A stretch of DNA of 64,000 nt from Liolophura sinensis (lineage: Eukaryota > Mollusca > Polyplacophora > Chitonida > Chitonidae). The notes under the pieces were generated by a model. It was not told the DNA's origin and searched no databases. It saw only the letters and a list, made by a program, of their open reading frames with translations. Of the stretch, positions 37,874 to 51,046 are shown in pieces. The stretch is from NCBI RefSeq assembly GCF_032854445.1, contig NW_027018077.1:1-64000 (forward strand), in the 5' to 3' direction. Position numbers and translations under genes: made by a program. Numbering within the stretch: the first letter of the stretch is position 1; every line of letters begins with the position of its first letter.

Positions 37874-40800
37874 TAGTAATGACCAGTCGCGATTGTACAG
37901 AGTGCAGTGTAGCCGATTTCAATTAACAAAAAGACGAAGCAAAAATGCAAAAGTGGAAAAAACTGTTCCAGTGCTGGTAAGAAGCTAATCCGACGTATTT
38001 TGTGACGACAAATCGAATGGTGCAAACCGCGTTGCTCTCCGACCAATACTTTTGCCTGTAGTGACAACTGAATGATCATTTATGTCATAATCACGTGCCC
38101 AGCAACGGCTCTTACTCCATGGAAACCAGGGAAATTTGCAATTTTTCAACAGCTACCGATGCCTGGTTTCATTCCGCATCTTTTGGCACCTTATTCATGT
38201 GGGTCTGTGTTCAGTTGTACTTTTTACAGCAGACTGTATCAAGTACCTTGTGTTTTTCACGTACAAATGCTGTGGTTTTTCTACACGTAGATAAAGACAT
38301 TGAGATTGTCTTGCACTTAGAAGAAAGGCAATTGCTGGGTGAGTTAAATGGGCTTAGCCCAAAGATTTCAGGTCTTCTGGGCTACCGAAAGGCACATAAC
38401 TTATAGTCAAAAGTTGAATATAGTAATGACCAGTCGCGATTGTACAGAGTACAGTGTAGCCGATTTCAATTAACAAAAAGACCAGGTAAAAATGCAAAAG
38501 TGGAAAAACTGTTCCAGTGGTGCTGGTAAGAGTCTAATCCCACGTATTTTGTGACGAGAAATCGAATGGTGCAAACCGCGTTGCTCTCCGACCAATACTT
38601 TTGGCTGTAGTGACAATTGAATGATCATTTATGTCATAATCACGTGCCCAGCAACGGCTCTTACTCCATGGAAACCAGGGAAATTTGCAATTTTTCAACA
38701 GCTGCCGATGCCTGGCTCAATTCCGCATCTTTTGGCACCTTACTGAAGTGGGTCAGTGTTCAGTTGTACTTTTTACAGCAGACTGTATCAAGTACCTTGT
38801 GGTTTTCACGTACAAATGGTGTGGTTTTTCTACACGTAGATAAAGACATTGAGATTGTCTTGCACTTAGAAGTAAGGCAATTGCTGGGTGAGTTAAATGG
38901 GCTTAGCCCAAAGATTTGACGTCTTCTGGGCTACCGAAGGGCACATAACTTATAGTCAAAAGTTGAAAATAGTAATGAACAGTCGCGATTGTACAGAGTA
39001 CAGTTTAGCCGATTTCAATTAACAAAAAGACGAAGCAAAAATGCAAAAGTGGAAAAACTGTTCCAGTGCTACTAGTAAGAGGCTAATCGGACGTATTATG
39101 TGACGAGAAATCGAATGGTGCAAACCGCGTTGCTCTCCGACCAATACTTTTGGCTGTAGCGACAGATCAATGATCATTAATGTCATAATCACGTGCCCAG
39201 CAACGGCTCTTACTCCATGGAAACCAGGGATATTTGCAATTTTTTAACAGCTGCCGATGCCTGGCCCAATTCCACATCTTTTGGCACCTTATAAATGTGG
39301 GTCAGTGTTTAGTTGTACTTTTTACAGCAGACTGTATCAAGTACCTTGTGTTTTTTTATGTACAAATGGTCTGGTTTTTCTACACGTAGATAAAGACATT
39401 GAGATTGTCTTCGACTTAGAAGTAAGGCAATTGCTGGGTGAGTTAAATGGGCTTGGCCCAAAGATTTGACGTCTTCTGGGCTACCGAAGGGCACATAACT
39501 TATAGTCAAAAGTTGAATATAGTAATGACCAGTCGCGATTGTACAGAGTACAGTGTAACCGATTTCAATTAACAAAAAGACCAGGCAAAATGCAAAAGTG
39601 GACAAACTGATCCAGTGCTTCTGGTAAGAGGCTAATCCGACGTATTTTGTGACGAGAAATCGAATGGTGCAAACCGCGTTGCTCTCCGACCAATACTTTT
39701 GGCTATAGCGACAATTGATTGATCATTCATGTCATAAAACACGTGCCCAGCAACGGCTCTTACTCCATGGAAACCAGGGATATTTGCAATTTTTTAACAG
39801 CTGCCGATGCCTGGCCCAATTCTGCATCTTTTGGCAACTTAAAAATGTGGGTCAGTGTTTAGTTGTACTTTTTACAGCAGACTGTATCAAGTACCTTGTG
39901 TTTTTTTATGTACAAATGGTGTGGTTTTTCTACACGTAGATAAAGACATTGAGATTGTCTTGGACTTAGAAGTAAGACAATTGCTGGGTGAGTTAAATGG
40001 GCTTGGCCCAAAGATTTCAGGTCTTCTGGGCTACCGAAGGGCACATAACTTATAGTCAAAAGTTGAATATAGTAATGACCAGTCGCGATTGTACAGAGTA
40101 CAGTGTAGCCGATTTCAATTAACAAAAAGACCAGGCAAAAATGTAAAAGTGGAAAAACTGTTCCAGTGCTACTAGTAAGAGCCTAATCCGACGTATTTTG
40201 TGACGAGAAATCGAATGGTGCAATCCGCGTTGCTCTCCGACCAATACTTTTGGCTGTAGCGACAATTGAATGATCATTTATGTCATAATCACGTGCCCAG
40301 CAACGGCTCCTTACTCCATGGAAACCAGGGAAATTTGCAATTTTTCAACAGCTGCCGATGCCTGGCTCAATTCCGCATCTTTTGGCACCTTAGTGGGTTA
40401 GTGTTTCAGTTGTACTTTTTACAGCAGACTGTATCAAGTACCTTGTGTTTTTCACGTACAAATGTGTGGTTTTTCTACACGTAGATAAATACATTGAGAT
40501 TGTCTTGCACTTAGAAGTAAGGCAATTGCTGGGTGAGTTAAATGGGCTTAGCCCAAAGATTTCAGGTCTTCTGGGCTACCGAAGGGCACATAACTTATAG
40601 TCAAAAGTTAAATATAGTAATGACCAGTCGCAATTGTACAGAGTGCAGTGTAGCCGGTTTCAATTAACAAAAAGACCAGGCAAAAATGCAAAAGTGGAAA
40701 AACTATTCCAGTGCTGCTGGTAAGAGGCTAATCCGACGTATTTTGTGACGAGAAATCGAATGGTGCAATCCGCGTTGCTCTCCGACCAATACTTTTGCCT

Positions 40801-43800
40801 GTAGTGACAATTGAATGATCATTTATGTCATAATCACGTGCCCAGCAACGGCTCTTACTCCATGGAAACCAGGGAAATTTGCAATTTTTCAACAGCTGCC
40901 CGATGCCTGGCTCAATTCCGCATCTTTTGGCACCTTACTGAAGTGGGTTAGTGTTCAGTTGTACTCTTTACGGCAGACTGTATCAAGTACCTTGTGTTTT
41001 TTCACGTACAAATGCTGTGGTTTTTCTACACGTAGATAAAGACATTGAGATTGCCTTGCACTTAGAAGTAAGGCAATTGCTGGGTGAGTTAAATGGGCTT
41101 AGCCCAAAGATTTCAGGTCTTCTGGGCTACCGAAGGGCACATAACTTATAGTCAAAAGTTGAATATAGTAATGACCAGTCGCAATTGTACAGAGTGCAGT
41201 GTAGCCCGGTTTCAATTAACAAAAAGACCAGGCAAAAATGCAAAAGTGGGAAAACTGTTCCAGTGCTGCTGGTAAGAGGCTAATCCGACCTATTTTGTGA
41301 CGAGAAATCGAATGGTGCAAACCGCGTTGCTCTCCGACCAATACTTTTGGCTGTAGTGACAACTGAATGATAATTTATGTCATAATCACGTGCCCAGCAA
41401 CGGCTCTTACTCCATGGAAACCAGGGAAATTTGCAATTTTTCAACAGCTGCCGATGCCTGGCTCAATTCCGCATCTTTTGGCACCTTATCCATGTGGGTC
41501 TGTGTTTAGTTGTACTTTTCACAGCAGACTGTATCAAGTACCTTGTGTTTTTCACGTACAAATGGTGTGGTTTTTCTACACGTAGATAAAGACATTAAGA
41601 TTGTCTTGCACTTAGAAGTAAGGCAATTGCTGGGTGAGTTAAATGGGCTTGGCCCAAAGATTTCAGGTCTTCTGGGCTACCGAAGGGCACATAACTTATA
41701 GTCAAAAGTTGAATATAGTAAAGACCAGTCGCGATTGTACAGAGTACAGTGTAGCCGATTTCAATTAACAAAAAGACCGGGCAAAAATGCAAAAGTGGAA
41801 AAACTGTTCCAGTGCTACTAGTAAGAGTCTAATCCGACGTATTTTGTGACGAGAAATTGAATGGTGCAAACCGCGTTGCTCTCCGACCAATACTTTTGGC
41901 TGTAGCGACAATTGAATGATCATTTATGTCATAATCACGTGCCCAGCAACGGCTCTTACTCCATGGAAAGCAGGGAAATTTGCAATTTTTCAACAGCTGC
42001 CGATGCCTGGCTCAATTCCGCATCTTTTGGCACCTTACTGAAGTGGGTTAGTGTTCAGTTGTACTTTTTACAGCAGACTGTATCAAGTACCTTGTGTTTT
42101 TCACGTACAAATGGTGTGGTTTTTCTACACGTAGATAAAGACATTGAGATTGTCTTGCACTTAGAACTAAGGCAATTGCTGGGTGAGTTAAATGGGCTTA
42201 GCCCAAAGATTTGACGTCTTCTGGGCTACCGAAGGGCACATAACTTATAGTCAAAAGTTGAAAATAGTAATGAACAGTCGCAATTGTACAGAGTACAGTT
42301 TAGCCGATTTCAATTAACAAAAAGACGAAGCAAAAATGCAAAAGTGGAAAAACTGTTCCAGTGCTACTAGTAAGAGGCTAATCGGACGTATTTTGTGACG
42401 AGAAATCGAATGGTGCAAACCGCGTTGCTCTCCGACCAATACTTTTGGCTGTAGTGACAATTGAATGATAATTTATGTCATAATCACGTGCCCAGCAACG
42501 GCTCTTACTCCATGGAAACCAGGGAAATTTGCAATTTTTCAACAGCTGCCGATGCCTGGCTCAATTCCGCATCTTTTGGCACCTTACTGAAGTGGGTCAG
42601 TGTTCAGTTGTACTTTTTACAGCAGACTGTATCAAGTACCTTGTGGTTTTCACGTACAAATGGTGTGGTTTTTCTACACGTAGATAAAGACATTGAAATT
42701 GTCTTGCACTTAGAAGTAAGGCAATTGCTGGGTGAGTTAAATGGGCTTGGCCCAAAGATTTGACGTCTTCTGGGCTACCGAAGGGCACATAACTTATAGT
42801 CAAAAGTTGAATATAGTAATGACCAGTCGCGATTGTACAGAGTACAGTGTAGCCGATTTCAATTAACAAAAAGACCAGGCAAAAATGCAAAAGTGGAAAA
42901 ACTGTTCCAGTGCTTCTGGTAAGAGGCTAATCCGACGTATTTTGTGACGAGAAATCGAATGGTGCAAACCGCGTTGCTCTCCGACCAATACTTTTGGCTG
43001 TAGCGACAATTGATTGATCATTCATGTCATAAACACGTGCCCAGCAACGGCTCTTACTCCATGGAAACCAGGGATATTTGCAATTTTTTAACAGCTGCCG
43101 ATGCCTGGCCCAATTCTGCATCTTTTGGCACCTTAAAAATGTGGGTCAGTGTTTAGTTGTACTTTTTACAGCAGACTGTATCAAGTACCTTGTGTTTTTT
43201 ATGTACAAATGGTCTGGTTTTTCTACACGTAGATAAAGACATTGAGATTGTCTTGCACTTAGAAGTAAGACAATTGCTGGGTGAGTTAAATGGGCTTGGC
43301 CCAAAGATTTCAGGTCTTCTGGGCTACCGAAGGGCACATAACTTATAGTCAAAAGTTGAATATAGTAATGACCAGTCGCGATTGTACAGAGTACAGTGTA
43401 GCCGATTTCAATAAACAAAAAGACCAGGCAAAAATGCAAAAGTGGAAAAACTGTTCCAGTGCTACTAGTAAGAGCCTAATCCGACGTATTTTGTGACGAG
43501 AAATCGAATGGTGCAATCCGCGTTGCTCTCCGACCAATACTTTTGGCTGTAGCGACAATTGAATGATCATTTATGTCATAATCACGTGCCCAGCAACGGC
43601 TCTTTCTCAATGGAAACCAGGGAAATTTGCAATTTTTCAACAGCTGCCGATGCCTGGCTCAATTCCGCATCTTTTGGCACCTTACTGAAGTGGGTTAGTG
43701 TTCAGTTGTACTTTTTACAGCAGACTGTATCAAGTACCTTGTGTTTTTCACGTACAAATGCTGTGGTTTTTCTACACGTAGATAAAGACATTGAGATTGT

Positions 43801-45009
43801 CTTGCACTTAGAAGTAAGGCAATTGCTGGGTGAGTTAAATGGGCTTAGCCCAAAGATTTCAGGTCTTCTGGGCTACCGAAGGGCACATAACTTATAGTCA
43901 AAAGTTGAATATAGTAATGACCAGTCGCGATTGTACAGAGTGCAGTGTAGCCGGTTTCAATTAACAAAAAGACCAGGCAAAAATGCAAAAGTGGAAAAAC
44001 TGTTCCAGTGCTGCTGGTAAGAGGCTAATCCGACGTATTTTGTGACGAGAAATCGAATGGTGCAATCCGCGTTGCTCTCCGACCAATACTTTTGCCTGTA
44101 GTGACAATTGAATGATCATTGATGTCATAATCACGTGCCCAGCAACGGCTCTTACTCCATGGAAACCAGGGAAATTTGCAATTTTTCAACAGTTGCCGAT
44201 GCCTGGCTCAATTCCGCATCTTTTGGCACCTTATTCATGTGGGTCTGTGTTTAGTTGTACTTTTCACAGCAGACTGTATCAAGTACCTTGTGTTTTTCAC
44301 GTACAAATGGTGTGGTTTTTCTACACGTAGATAAAGACATTGAGATTGTCTTGCACTTAGAAGTAAGGCAATTGCTGGGTGAGTTAAATGGGCTTGGCCC
44401 AAAGATTTCAGGTCTTCTGGGCTACCGAAGGGCACATAACTTATAGTCAAAAGTTGAATATAGTACAGACCAGTAGCGATTGTACAGAGTACAGTGTAGC
44501 CGATTTCAATTAACAAAAAGACCAGGCAAAAATGCAAAAGTGGAAAAACTGTTCCAGTGCTACTAGTAAGAGTCTAATCCGACGTATTTTGTGACGAGAA
44601 ATTGAATGGTGCAAACCGCGTTGCTCTCCGACCAATACTTTTGGCTGTAGCGACAGATCAATGATCATTGATGTCATAATCACGTGCCCAGCAACGGCTC
44701 TTACTCCATGGAAACCAGGGATATTTGTAATTTTTTAACAGCTGCCGATGCCTGGTCCAATTCCACATCTTTTGGCACCTTAAAAATGTGGGTCAGTGTT
44801 TAGTTGTACTTTTTACAGCAGACTGTATCAAGTACCTTGTGTTTTTTATGTACAAATGGTGTGGTTTTTCTACACGTAGATAAAGACATTGAGATTGTCT
44901 TGGACTTAGAAGTAAGGCAATTGCTGGGTGAGTTAAATGGGCTTAGCCCAAAGATTTGACGTCTTCTGGGCTACCGAAGGGCACATAACTTATAGTCAAA
45001 AGTTGAATA
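37874..45009 (+). repeat. 13-monomer HOR, full copy (monomers 70-82)
   Basis: Monomers start at 37874, 38421, 38970, 39520, 40070, 40615, 41166, 41716, 42265, 42814, 43363, 43912 and 44461. The block opens with D-A'-B-C (units 70-73), continuing the hexamer order, then adds nine other units. Diagnostic rare variants are GTGTAACCG near 39555, the shortened CCTTAGTGGG (4-5 bp lost from CCTTACTGAAGTGGG) near 40387, CCTTATCCATG near 41484, GACCGGGC at 41775, CAGTTGCCG near 44191 and AGTACAGACCAGTAGCG near 44463. All recur in the next block. Units 70-76 carry many single-base indels. Confidence 0.85.
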
Positions 45010-47752
45010 TAGTAATGACCAGTCGCGATTGTACAGAGTGCAGTGTAGCCGATTTCAATTAACAAAAAGTCCAGGCAAAAATGCAAAAGTGGAAAAACTG
45101 TTCCAGTGCTGCTGGTAAGAGGCTAATCCGACGTATTTTGTGACGACAAATCGAATGGTGCAAACCGCGTTGCTCTCCGAGCAATACTTTTGCCTGTAGT
45201 GACAACTGAATGATCATTGATGTCATAATCACGTGCCCAGCAACGGCTCTTACTCCATGGAAACCAGGGAAATTTGCAATTTTTCAACAGCTACCGATGC
45301 CTGGCTCCATTCCGCATCTTTTGGCACCTTATTCATGTGGGTCTGTGGTCAGTTGTACTTTTTACAGCAGACTGTATCAAGTACCTTGTGTTTTTCACGT
45401 ACAAATGCTGTGGTTTTTCTACACGTAGATAAAGACATTGAGATTGTCTTGCACTTAGAAGAAAGGCAATTGCTGGGTGAGTTAAATGGGCTTAGCCCAA
45501 AGATTTCAGGTCTTCTGGGCTACCGAAGGGCACATAACTTATAGTCAAAAGTTGAATATAGTAATGACCAGTCGCGATTGTACAGAGTACAGTGTAGCCG
45601 ATTTCAATTAACAAAAAGACCAGGTAAAAATGCAAAAGTGGAAAAACTGTTCCAGTGCTGCTGGTAAGAGTCTAATCCCACGTATTTTGTGACGAGAAAT
45701 CGAATGGTGCAAACCGCGTTGCTCTCCGACCAATACTTTTGGCTGTAGTGACAATTGAATGATCATTTATGTCATAATCACGTGCCCAGCAACGGCTCTT
45801 ACTCCATGGAAACCAGGGAAATTTGCAATTTTTCAACAGCTGCCGATGCCTGGCTCAATTCCGCATCTTTTGGCACCTTACTGAAGTGGGTCAGTGTTCA
45901 GTTGTACTTTTTACAGCAGACTGTATCAAGTACCTTGTGGTTTTCACGTACAAATGGTGTGGTTTTTCTACACGTAGATAAAGACATTGAGATTGTCTTG
46001 CACTTAGAAGTAAGGCAATTGCTGGGTGAGTTAAATGGGCTTAGCCCAAAGATTTGACGTCTTCTGGGCTACCGAAGGGCACATAACTTATAGTCAAAAG
46101 TTGAAAACAGTAATGAACAGTCGCGATTGTACAGAGTACAGTTTAGCCGATTTCAATTAACAAAAAGACGAAGCAAAAATGCAAAAGTGGAAAAACTGTT
46201 CCAGTGCTACTAGTAAGAGGCTAATCGGACGTATTTTGTGACGAGAAATCGAATGGTGCAAACCGCGTTGCTCTCCGACCAATACTTTTGGCTGTAGCGA
46301 CAGATCAATGATCATTAATGTCATAATCACGTGCCCAGCAACGGCTCTTACTCCATGGAAACCAGGGATATTTGCAATTTTTTAACAGCTGCCGATGCCT
46401 GGCCCAATTCCACATCTTTTGGCACCTTATAAATGTGGGTCAGTGTTTAGTTGTACTTTTTACAGCAGACTGTATCAAGTACCTTGTGTTTTTTATGTAC
46501 AAATGGTCTGGTTTTTCTACACGTAGATAAAGACATTGAGATTGTCTTCGACTTAGAAGTAAGACAATTGCTGGGTGAGTTAAATGGGCTTGGCCCAAAG
46601 ATTTGACGTCTTCTGGGCTACCGAAGGGCACATAACTTATAGTCAAAAGTTGAATATAGTAATGACCAGTCGCGATTGTACAGAGTACAGTGTAACCGAT
46701 TTCAATTAACAAAAAGACCAGGCAAAAATGCAAAAGTGGACAAACTGATCCAGTGCTTCTGGTAAGAGGCTAATCCGACGTATTTTGTGACGAGAAATCG
46801 AATGGTGCAAACCGCGTTGCTCTCCGACCAATACTTTTGGCTGTAGCGACAATTGATTGATCATTCATGTCATAAACACGTGCCCAGCAACGGCTCTTAC
46901 TCCATGGAAACCAGGGATATTTGCAATTTTTTAACAGCTGCCGATGCCTGGCCCAATTCTGCATCTTTTGGCAACTTAAAAATGTGGGTCAGTGTTTAGT
47001 TGTACTTTTTACAGCAGACTGTATCAAGTACCTTGTGTTTTTTTATGTACAAATGGTGTGGTTTTTCTACACGTAGATAAAGACATTGAGATTGTCTTGG
47101 ACTTAGAAGTAAGACAATTGCTGGGTGAGTTAAATGGGCTTGGCCCAAAGATTTCAGGTCTTCTGGGCTACCGAAGGGCACATAACTTATAGTCAAAAGT
47201 TGAATATAGTAATGACCAGTCGCGATTGTACAGAGTACAGTGTAGCCGATTTCAATTAACAAAAAGACCAGGCAAAAATGTAAAAGTGGAAAAAACTGTT
47301 CCAGTGCTACTAGTAAGAGCCTAATCCCACGTATTTTGTGACGAGAAATCGAATGGTGCAATCCCGCGTTGCTCTCCGACCAATACTTTTGGCTGTAGCG
47401 ACAATTGAATGATCATTTATGTCATAATCACGTGCCCAGCAACGGCTCTTACTCCATGGAAACCAGGGAAATTTGCAATTTTTCAACAGCTGCCGATGCC
47501 TGGCTCAATTCCGCATCTTTTGGCACCTTAGTGGGTTAGTGTTCAGTTGTACTTTTTACAGCAGACTGTATCAAGTACCTTGTGTTTTTCACGTACAAAT
47601 GGTGTGGTTTTTCTACACGTAGATAAATACATTGAGATTGTCTTGCACTTAGAAGTAAGACAATTGCTGGGTGAGTTAAATGGGCTTAGCCCAAAGATTT
47701 CAGGTCTTCTGGGCTACCGAAGGGCACATAACTTATAGTCAAAAGTTAAATA

Positions 47753-48301
47753 TAGTAATGACCAGTCGCAATTGTACAGAGTGCAGTGTAGCCGGTTTCA
47801 ATTAACAAAAAGACCAGGCAAAAATGCAAAAGTGGAAAAACTGTTCCAGTGCTGCTGGTAAGAGTCTAATCCCACGTATTTTGTGACGAGAAATCGAATG
47901 GTGCAAACCGCGTTGCTCTCCGACCAATACTTTTGGCTGTAGTGACAATTGAATGATCATTTATGTCATAATCACGTGCCCAGCAACGGCTCTTACTCCA
48001 TGGAAACCAGGGAAATTTGCAATTTTTCAACAGCTGCCGATGCCTGGCTCAATTCCGCATCTTTTGGCACCTTATCCATGTGGGTCTGTGTTTAGTTGTA
48101 CTTTTCACAGCAGACTGTATCAAGTACCTTGTGTTTTTCACGTACAAATGGTGTGGTTTTTCTACACGTAGATAAAGACATTAAGATTGTCTTGCACTTA
48201 GAAGTAAGGCAATTGCTGGGTGAGTTAAATGGGCTTGGCCCAAAGATTTCAGGTCTTCTGGGCTACCGAAGGGCACATAACTTATAGTCAAAAGTTGAAT
48301 A
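47753..48301 (+). repeat. Mosaic monomer 88 (fusion of units 75/76)
   Basis: The beginning (CGCAATTG, GTGCAG, AGCCGGTTTC) matches units 75 and 76. The middle (GAGTCTAATCCCACG near 47866, GTGACAATTGAATGATCATT) matches unit 84. The right half (CCTTATCCATG, TTTTCACAGCAG, CATTAAGATTG) matches unit 76. One monomer of the parental order is missing here. The central tract could be gene conversion or a second exchange, and the exact breakpoints are not resolvable by eye. Confidence 0.6.
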
Positions 48302-49399
48302 TAGTAAAGACCAGTCGCGATTGTACAGAGTACAGTGTAGCCGATTTCAATTAACAAAAAGACCGGGCAAAAATGCAAAAGTGGAAAAACTGTTCCAGTG
48401 CTACTAGTAAGAGTCTAATCCGACGTATTTTGTGACGAGAAATTGAATGGTGCAAACCGCGTTGCTCTCCGACCAATACTTTTGGCTGTAGCGACAATTG
48501 AATGATCATTTATGTCATAATCACGTGCGTAGCAACGGCTCTTACTCCATGGAAACCAGGGAAATTTGCAATTTTTCAACAGCTGCCGATGCCTGGCTCA
48601 ATTCCGCATCTTTTGGCACCTTACTGAAGTGGGTTAGTGTTCAGTTGTACTTTTTACAGCAGACTGTATCAAGTACCTTGTGTTTTTCACGTACAAATGG
48701 TGTGGTTTTTCTACACGTAGATAAAGACATTGAGATTGTCTTGCACTTAGAAGTAAGGCAATTGCTGGGTGAGTTAAATGGGCTTAGCCCAAAGATTTGA
48801 CGTCTTCTGGGCTACCGAAGGGCACATAACTTATAGTCAAAAGTTGAAAATAGTAATGAACAGTCGCAATTGTACAGAGTACAGTTTAGCCGATTTCAAT
48901 TAACAAAAAGACGAAGCAAAAATGCAAAAGTGGAAAAACTGTTCCAGTGCTACTAGTAAGAGGCTAATCGGACGTATTTTGTGACGAGAAATCGAATGGT
49001 GCAAACCGCGTTGCTCTCCGACCAATACTTTTGGCTGTAGCGACAGATCAATGATCATTGATGTCATAATCACGTGCCCAGCAACGGCTCCAACTCCATG
49101 GAAACCAGGGATATTTGCAATTTTTTAACAGCTGCCGATGCCTGGCTCAATTCCACATCTTTTGGCACCTTACTGAAGTGGGTCAGTGTTCAGTTGTACT
49201 TTTTACAGCAGACTGTATCAAGTACCTTGTGGTTTTCACGTACAAATGGTGTGGTTTTTCTACACGTAGATAAAGACATTGAAATTGTCTTGCACTTAGA
49301 AGTAAGGCAATTGCTGGGTGAGTTAAATGGGCTTGGCCCAAAGATTTGACGTCTTCTGGGCTACCGAAGGGCACATAACTTATAGTCAAAAGTTGAATA

Positions 49400-49948
49400 T
49401 AGTAATGACCAGTCGCGATTGTACAGAGTACAGTGTAGCCGATTTCAATTAACAAAAAGACCAGGCAAAAATGCAAAAGTGGAAAAACTGTTCCAGTGCT
49501 GCTGGTCAGAGGCTAATCCGACGTATTTTGTGACGAGAAATCGAATGGTGCAAACCGCGTTGCTCTCCGACCAATACTTTTGGCTGTAGCGACAATTGAT
49601 TGATCATTCATGTCATAAACACGTGCCCATCAACGGCTCTTACTCCATGGAAACCAGGGATATTTGCAATTTTTTAACAGCTGCCGATGCCTGGCCCAAT
49701 TCTGCATCTTTTGGCACCTTACTGAAGTGGGTTAGTGTTCAGTTGTACTTTTTACAGCAGACTGTATCAAGTACCTTGTGTTTTTCACGTACAAATGCTG
49801 TGGTTTTTCTACACGTAGATAAAGACATTGAGATTGTCTTGCACTTAGAAGTAAGGCAATTGCTGGGTGATTTAAATGGGCTTAGCCCAAAGATTTCAGG
49901 TCTTCTGGGCTACCGAAGGGCACATAACTTATAGTCAAAAGTTGAATA
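49400..49948 (+). repeat. Hybrid monomer 91 (fusion of units 79/80)
   Basis: The left part is C-type as in unit 79 (ATTGATTGATCATTC, CATAAACACG, TTTTTTAACAG, AATTCTGCATC). The right part is as in unit 80 (CTTACTGAAG, GGGTTAGTG, ACAAATGCTGTGG). The switch lies in the shared CATCTTTTGGCACCTTA at about 49705-49722, monomer positions 306-323. The copy-to-copy offset drops from 12 to 11 monomers across this unit, which is the signature of unequal exchange inside homologous sequence. Confidence 0.85.
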
Positions 49949-51046
49949 TAGTAATGACCAGTCGCGATTGTACAGAGTGCAGTGTAGCCGGTTTCAATTA
50001 ACAAAAAGACCAGGCAAAAATGCAAAAGTGGAAAAACTGTTCCAGTGCTGCTGGTAAGAGGCTAATCCGACGTATTTTGTGACGAGAAATCGAATGGTGC
50101 AATCCGCGTTGCTCTCCGACCAATACTTTTGCCTGTAGTGACAATTGAATGATCATTGATGTCATAATCACGTGCCCAGCAACGGCTTTTACTCCATGGA
50201 AACCAGGGAAATTTGCATTTTTTCAACAGTTGCCGATGCCTGGCTCAATTCCGCATCTTTTGGCACCTTATTCATGTGGGTCTGTGTTTAGTTGTACTTT
50301 TCACAGCAGACTGTATCAAGTACCTTGTGTTTTTCACGTACAAATGGTGTGGTTTTTCTACACGTAGATAAAGACATTGAGATTGTCTTGCACTTAGAAG
50401 TAAGGCAATTGCTGGGTGAGTTAAATGGGCTTGGCCCAAAGATTTCAGGTCTTCTGGGCTACCGAAGGGCACATAACTTATAGTCAAAAGTTGAATATAG
50501 TACAGACCAGTAGCGATTGTACAGAGTACAGTGTAGCCGATTTCAATTAACAAAAAGACCAGGCAAAAATGCAAAAGTGGAAAAACTGTTCCAGTGCTAC
50601 TAGTAAGAGTCTAATCCGACGTATTTTGTGACGAGAAATTGAATGGTGCAAACCGCGTTGCTCTCCGACCAATACTTTTGGCTGTAGCGACAGATCAATG
50701 ATCATTGATGTCATAATCACGTGCCCAGCAACGGCTCTTACTCCATGGAAACCAGGGATATTTGTAATTTTTTAACAGCTGCCGATGCCTGGTCCAATTC
50801 CACATCTTTTGGCACCTTAAAAATGTGGGTCCGTGTTTAGTTGTACTTTTTACAGCAGACTGTATCAAGTACCTTGTGTTTTTTATGTACAAATGGTGTG
50901 GTTTTTCTACACGTAGATAAAGACATTGAGATTGTCTTGGACTTAGAAGTAAGGCAATTGCTGGGTGAGTTAAATGGGCTTAGCCCAAAGATTTGACGTC
51001 TTCTGGGCTACCGAAGGGCACATAACTTATAGTCAAAAGTTGAATA

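Larger units (their letters stand above)
45010..51046 (+). repeat. 13-monomer HOR, contracted copy (monomers 83-93)
   Basis: Monomers start at 45010, 45559, 46108, 46657, 47207, 47753, 48302, 48851, 49400, 49949 and 50498. Units 83-87 match units 70-74 at 13 monomers (about 7,137 bp). Unit 88 corresponds to units 75 and 76 together, and units 88-90 match at 12 monomers (6,586 bp). Unit 91 fuses units 79 and 80, and units 92-93 match units 81-82 at 11 monomers (6,037 bp). The copy has therefore lost two monomers relative to the first. Unit 88 also carries a tract (GTCTAATCCCACG and its dyad region) that resembles unit 84. Confidence 0.85.

Noticed and set aside
43405-43416. AATAAA polyadenylation signal
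   Set aside because: It is a single-unit substitution (TTCAATAAAC instead of TTCAATTAAC), so it is a private variant rather than a conserved signal.
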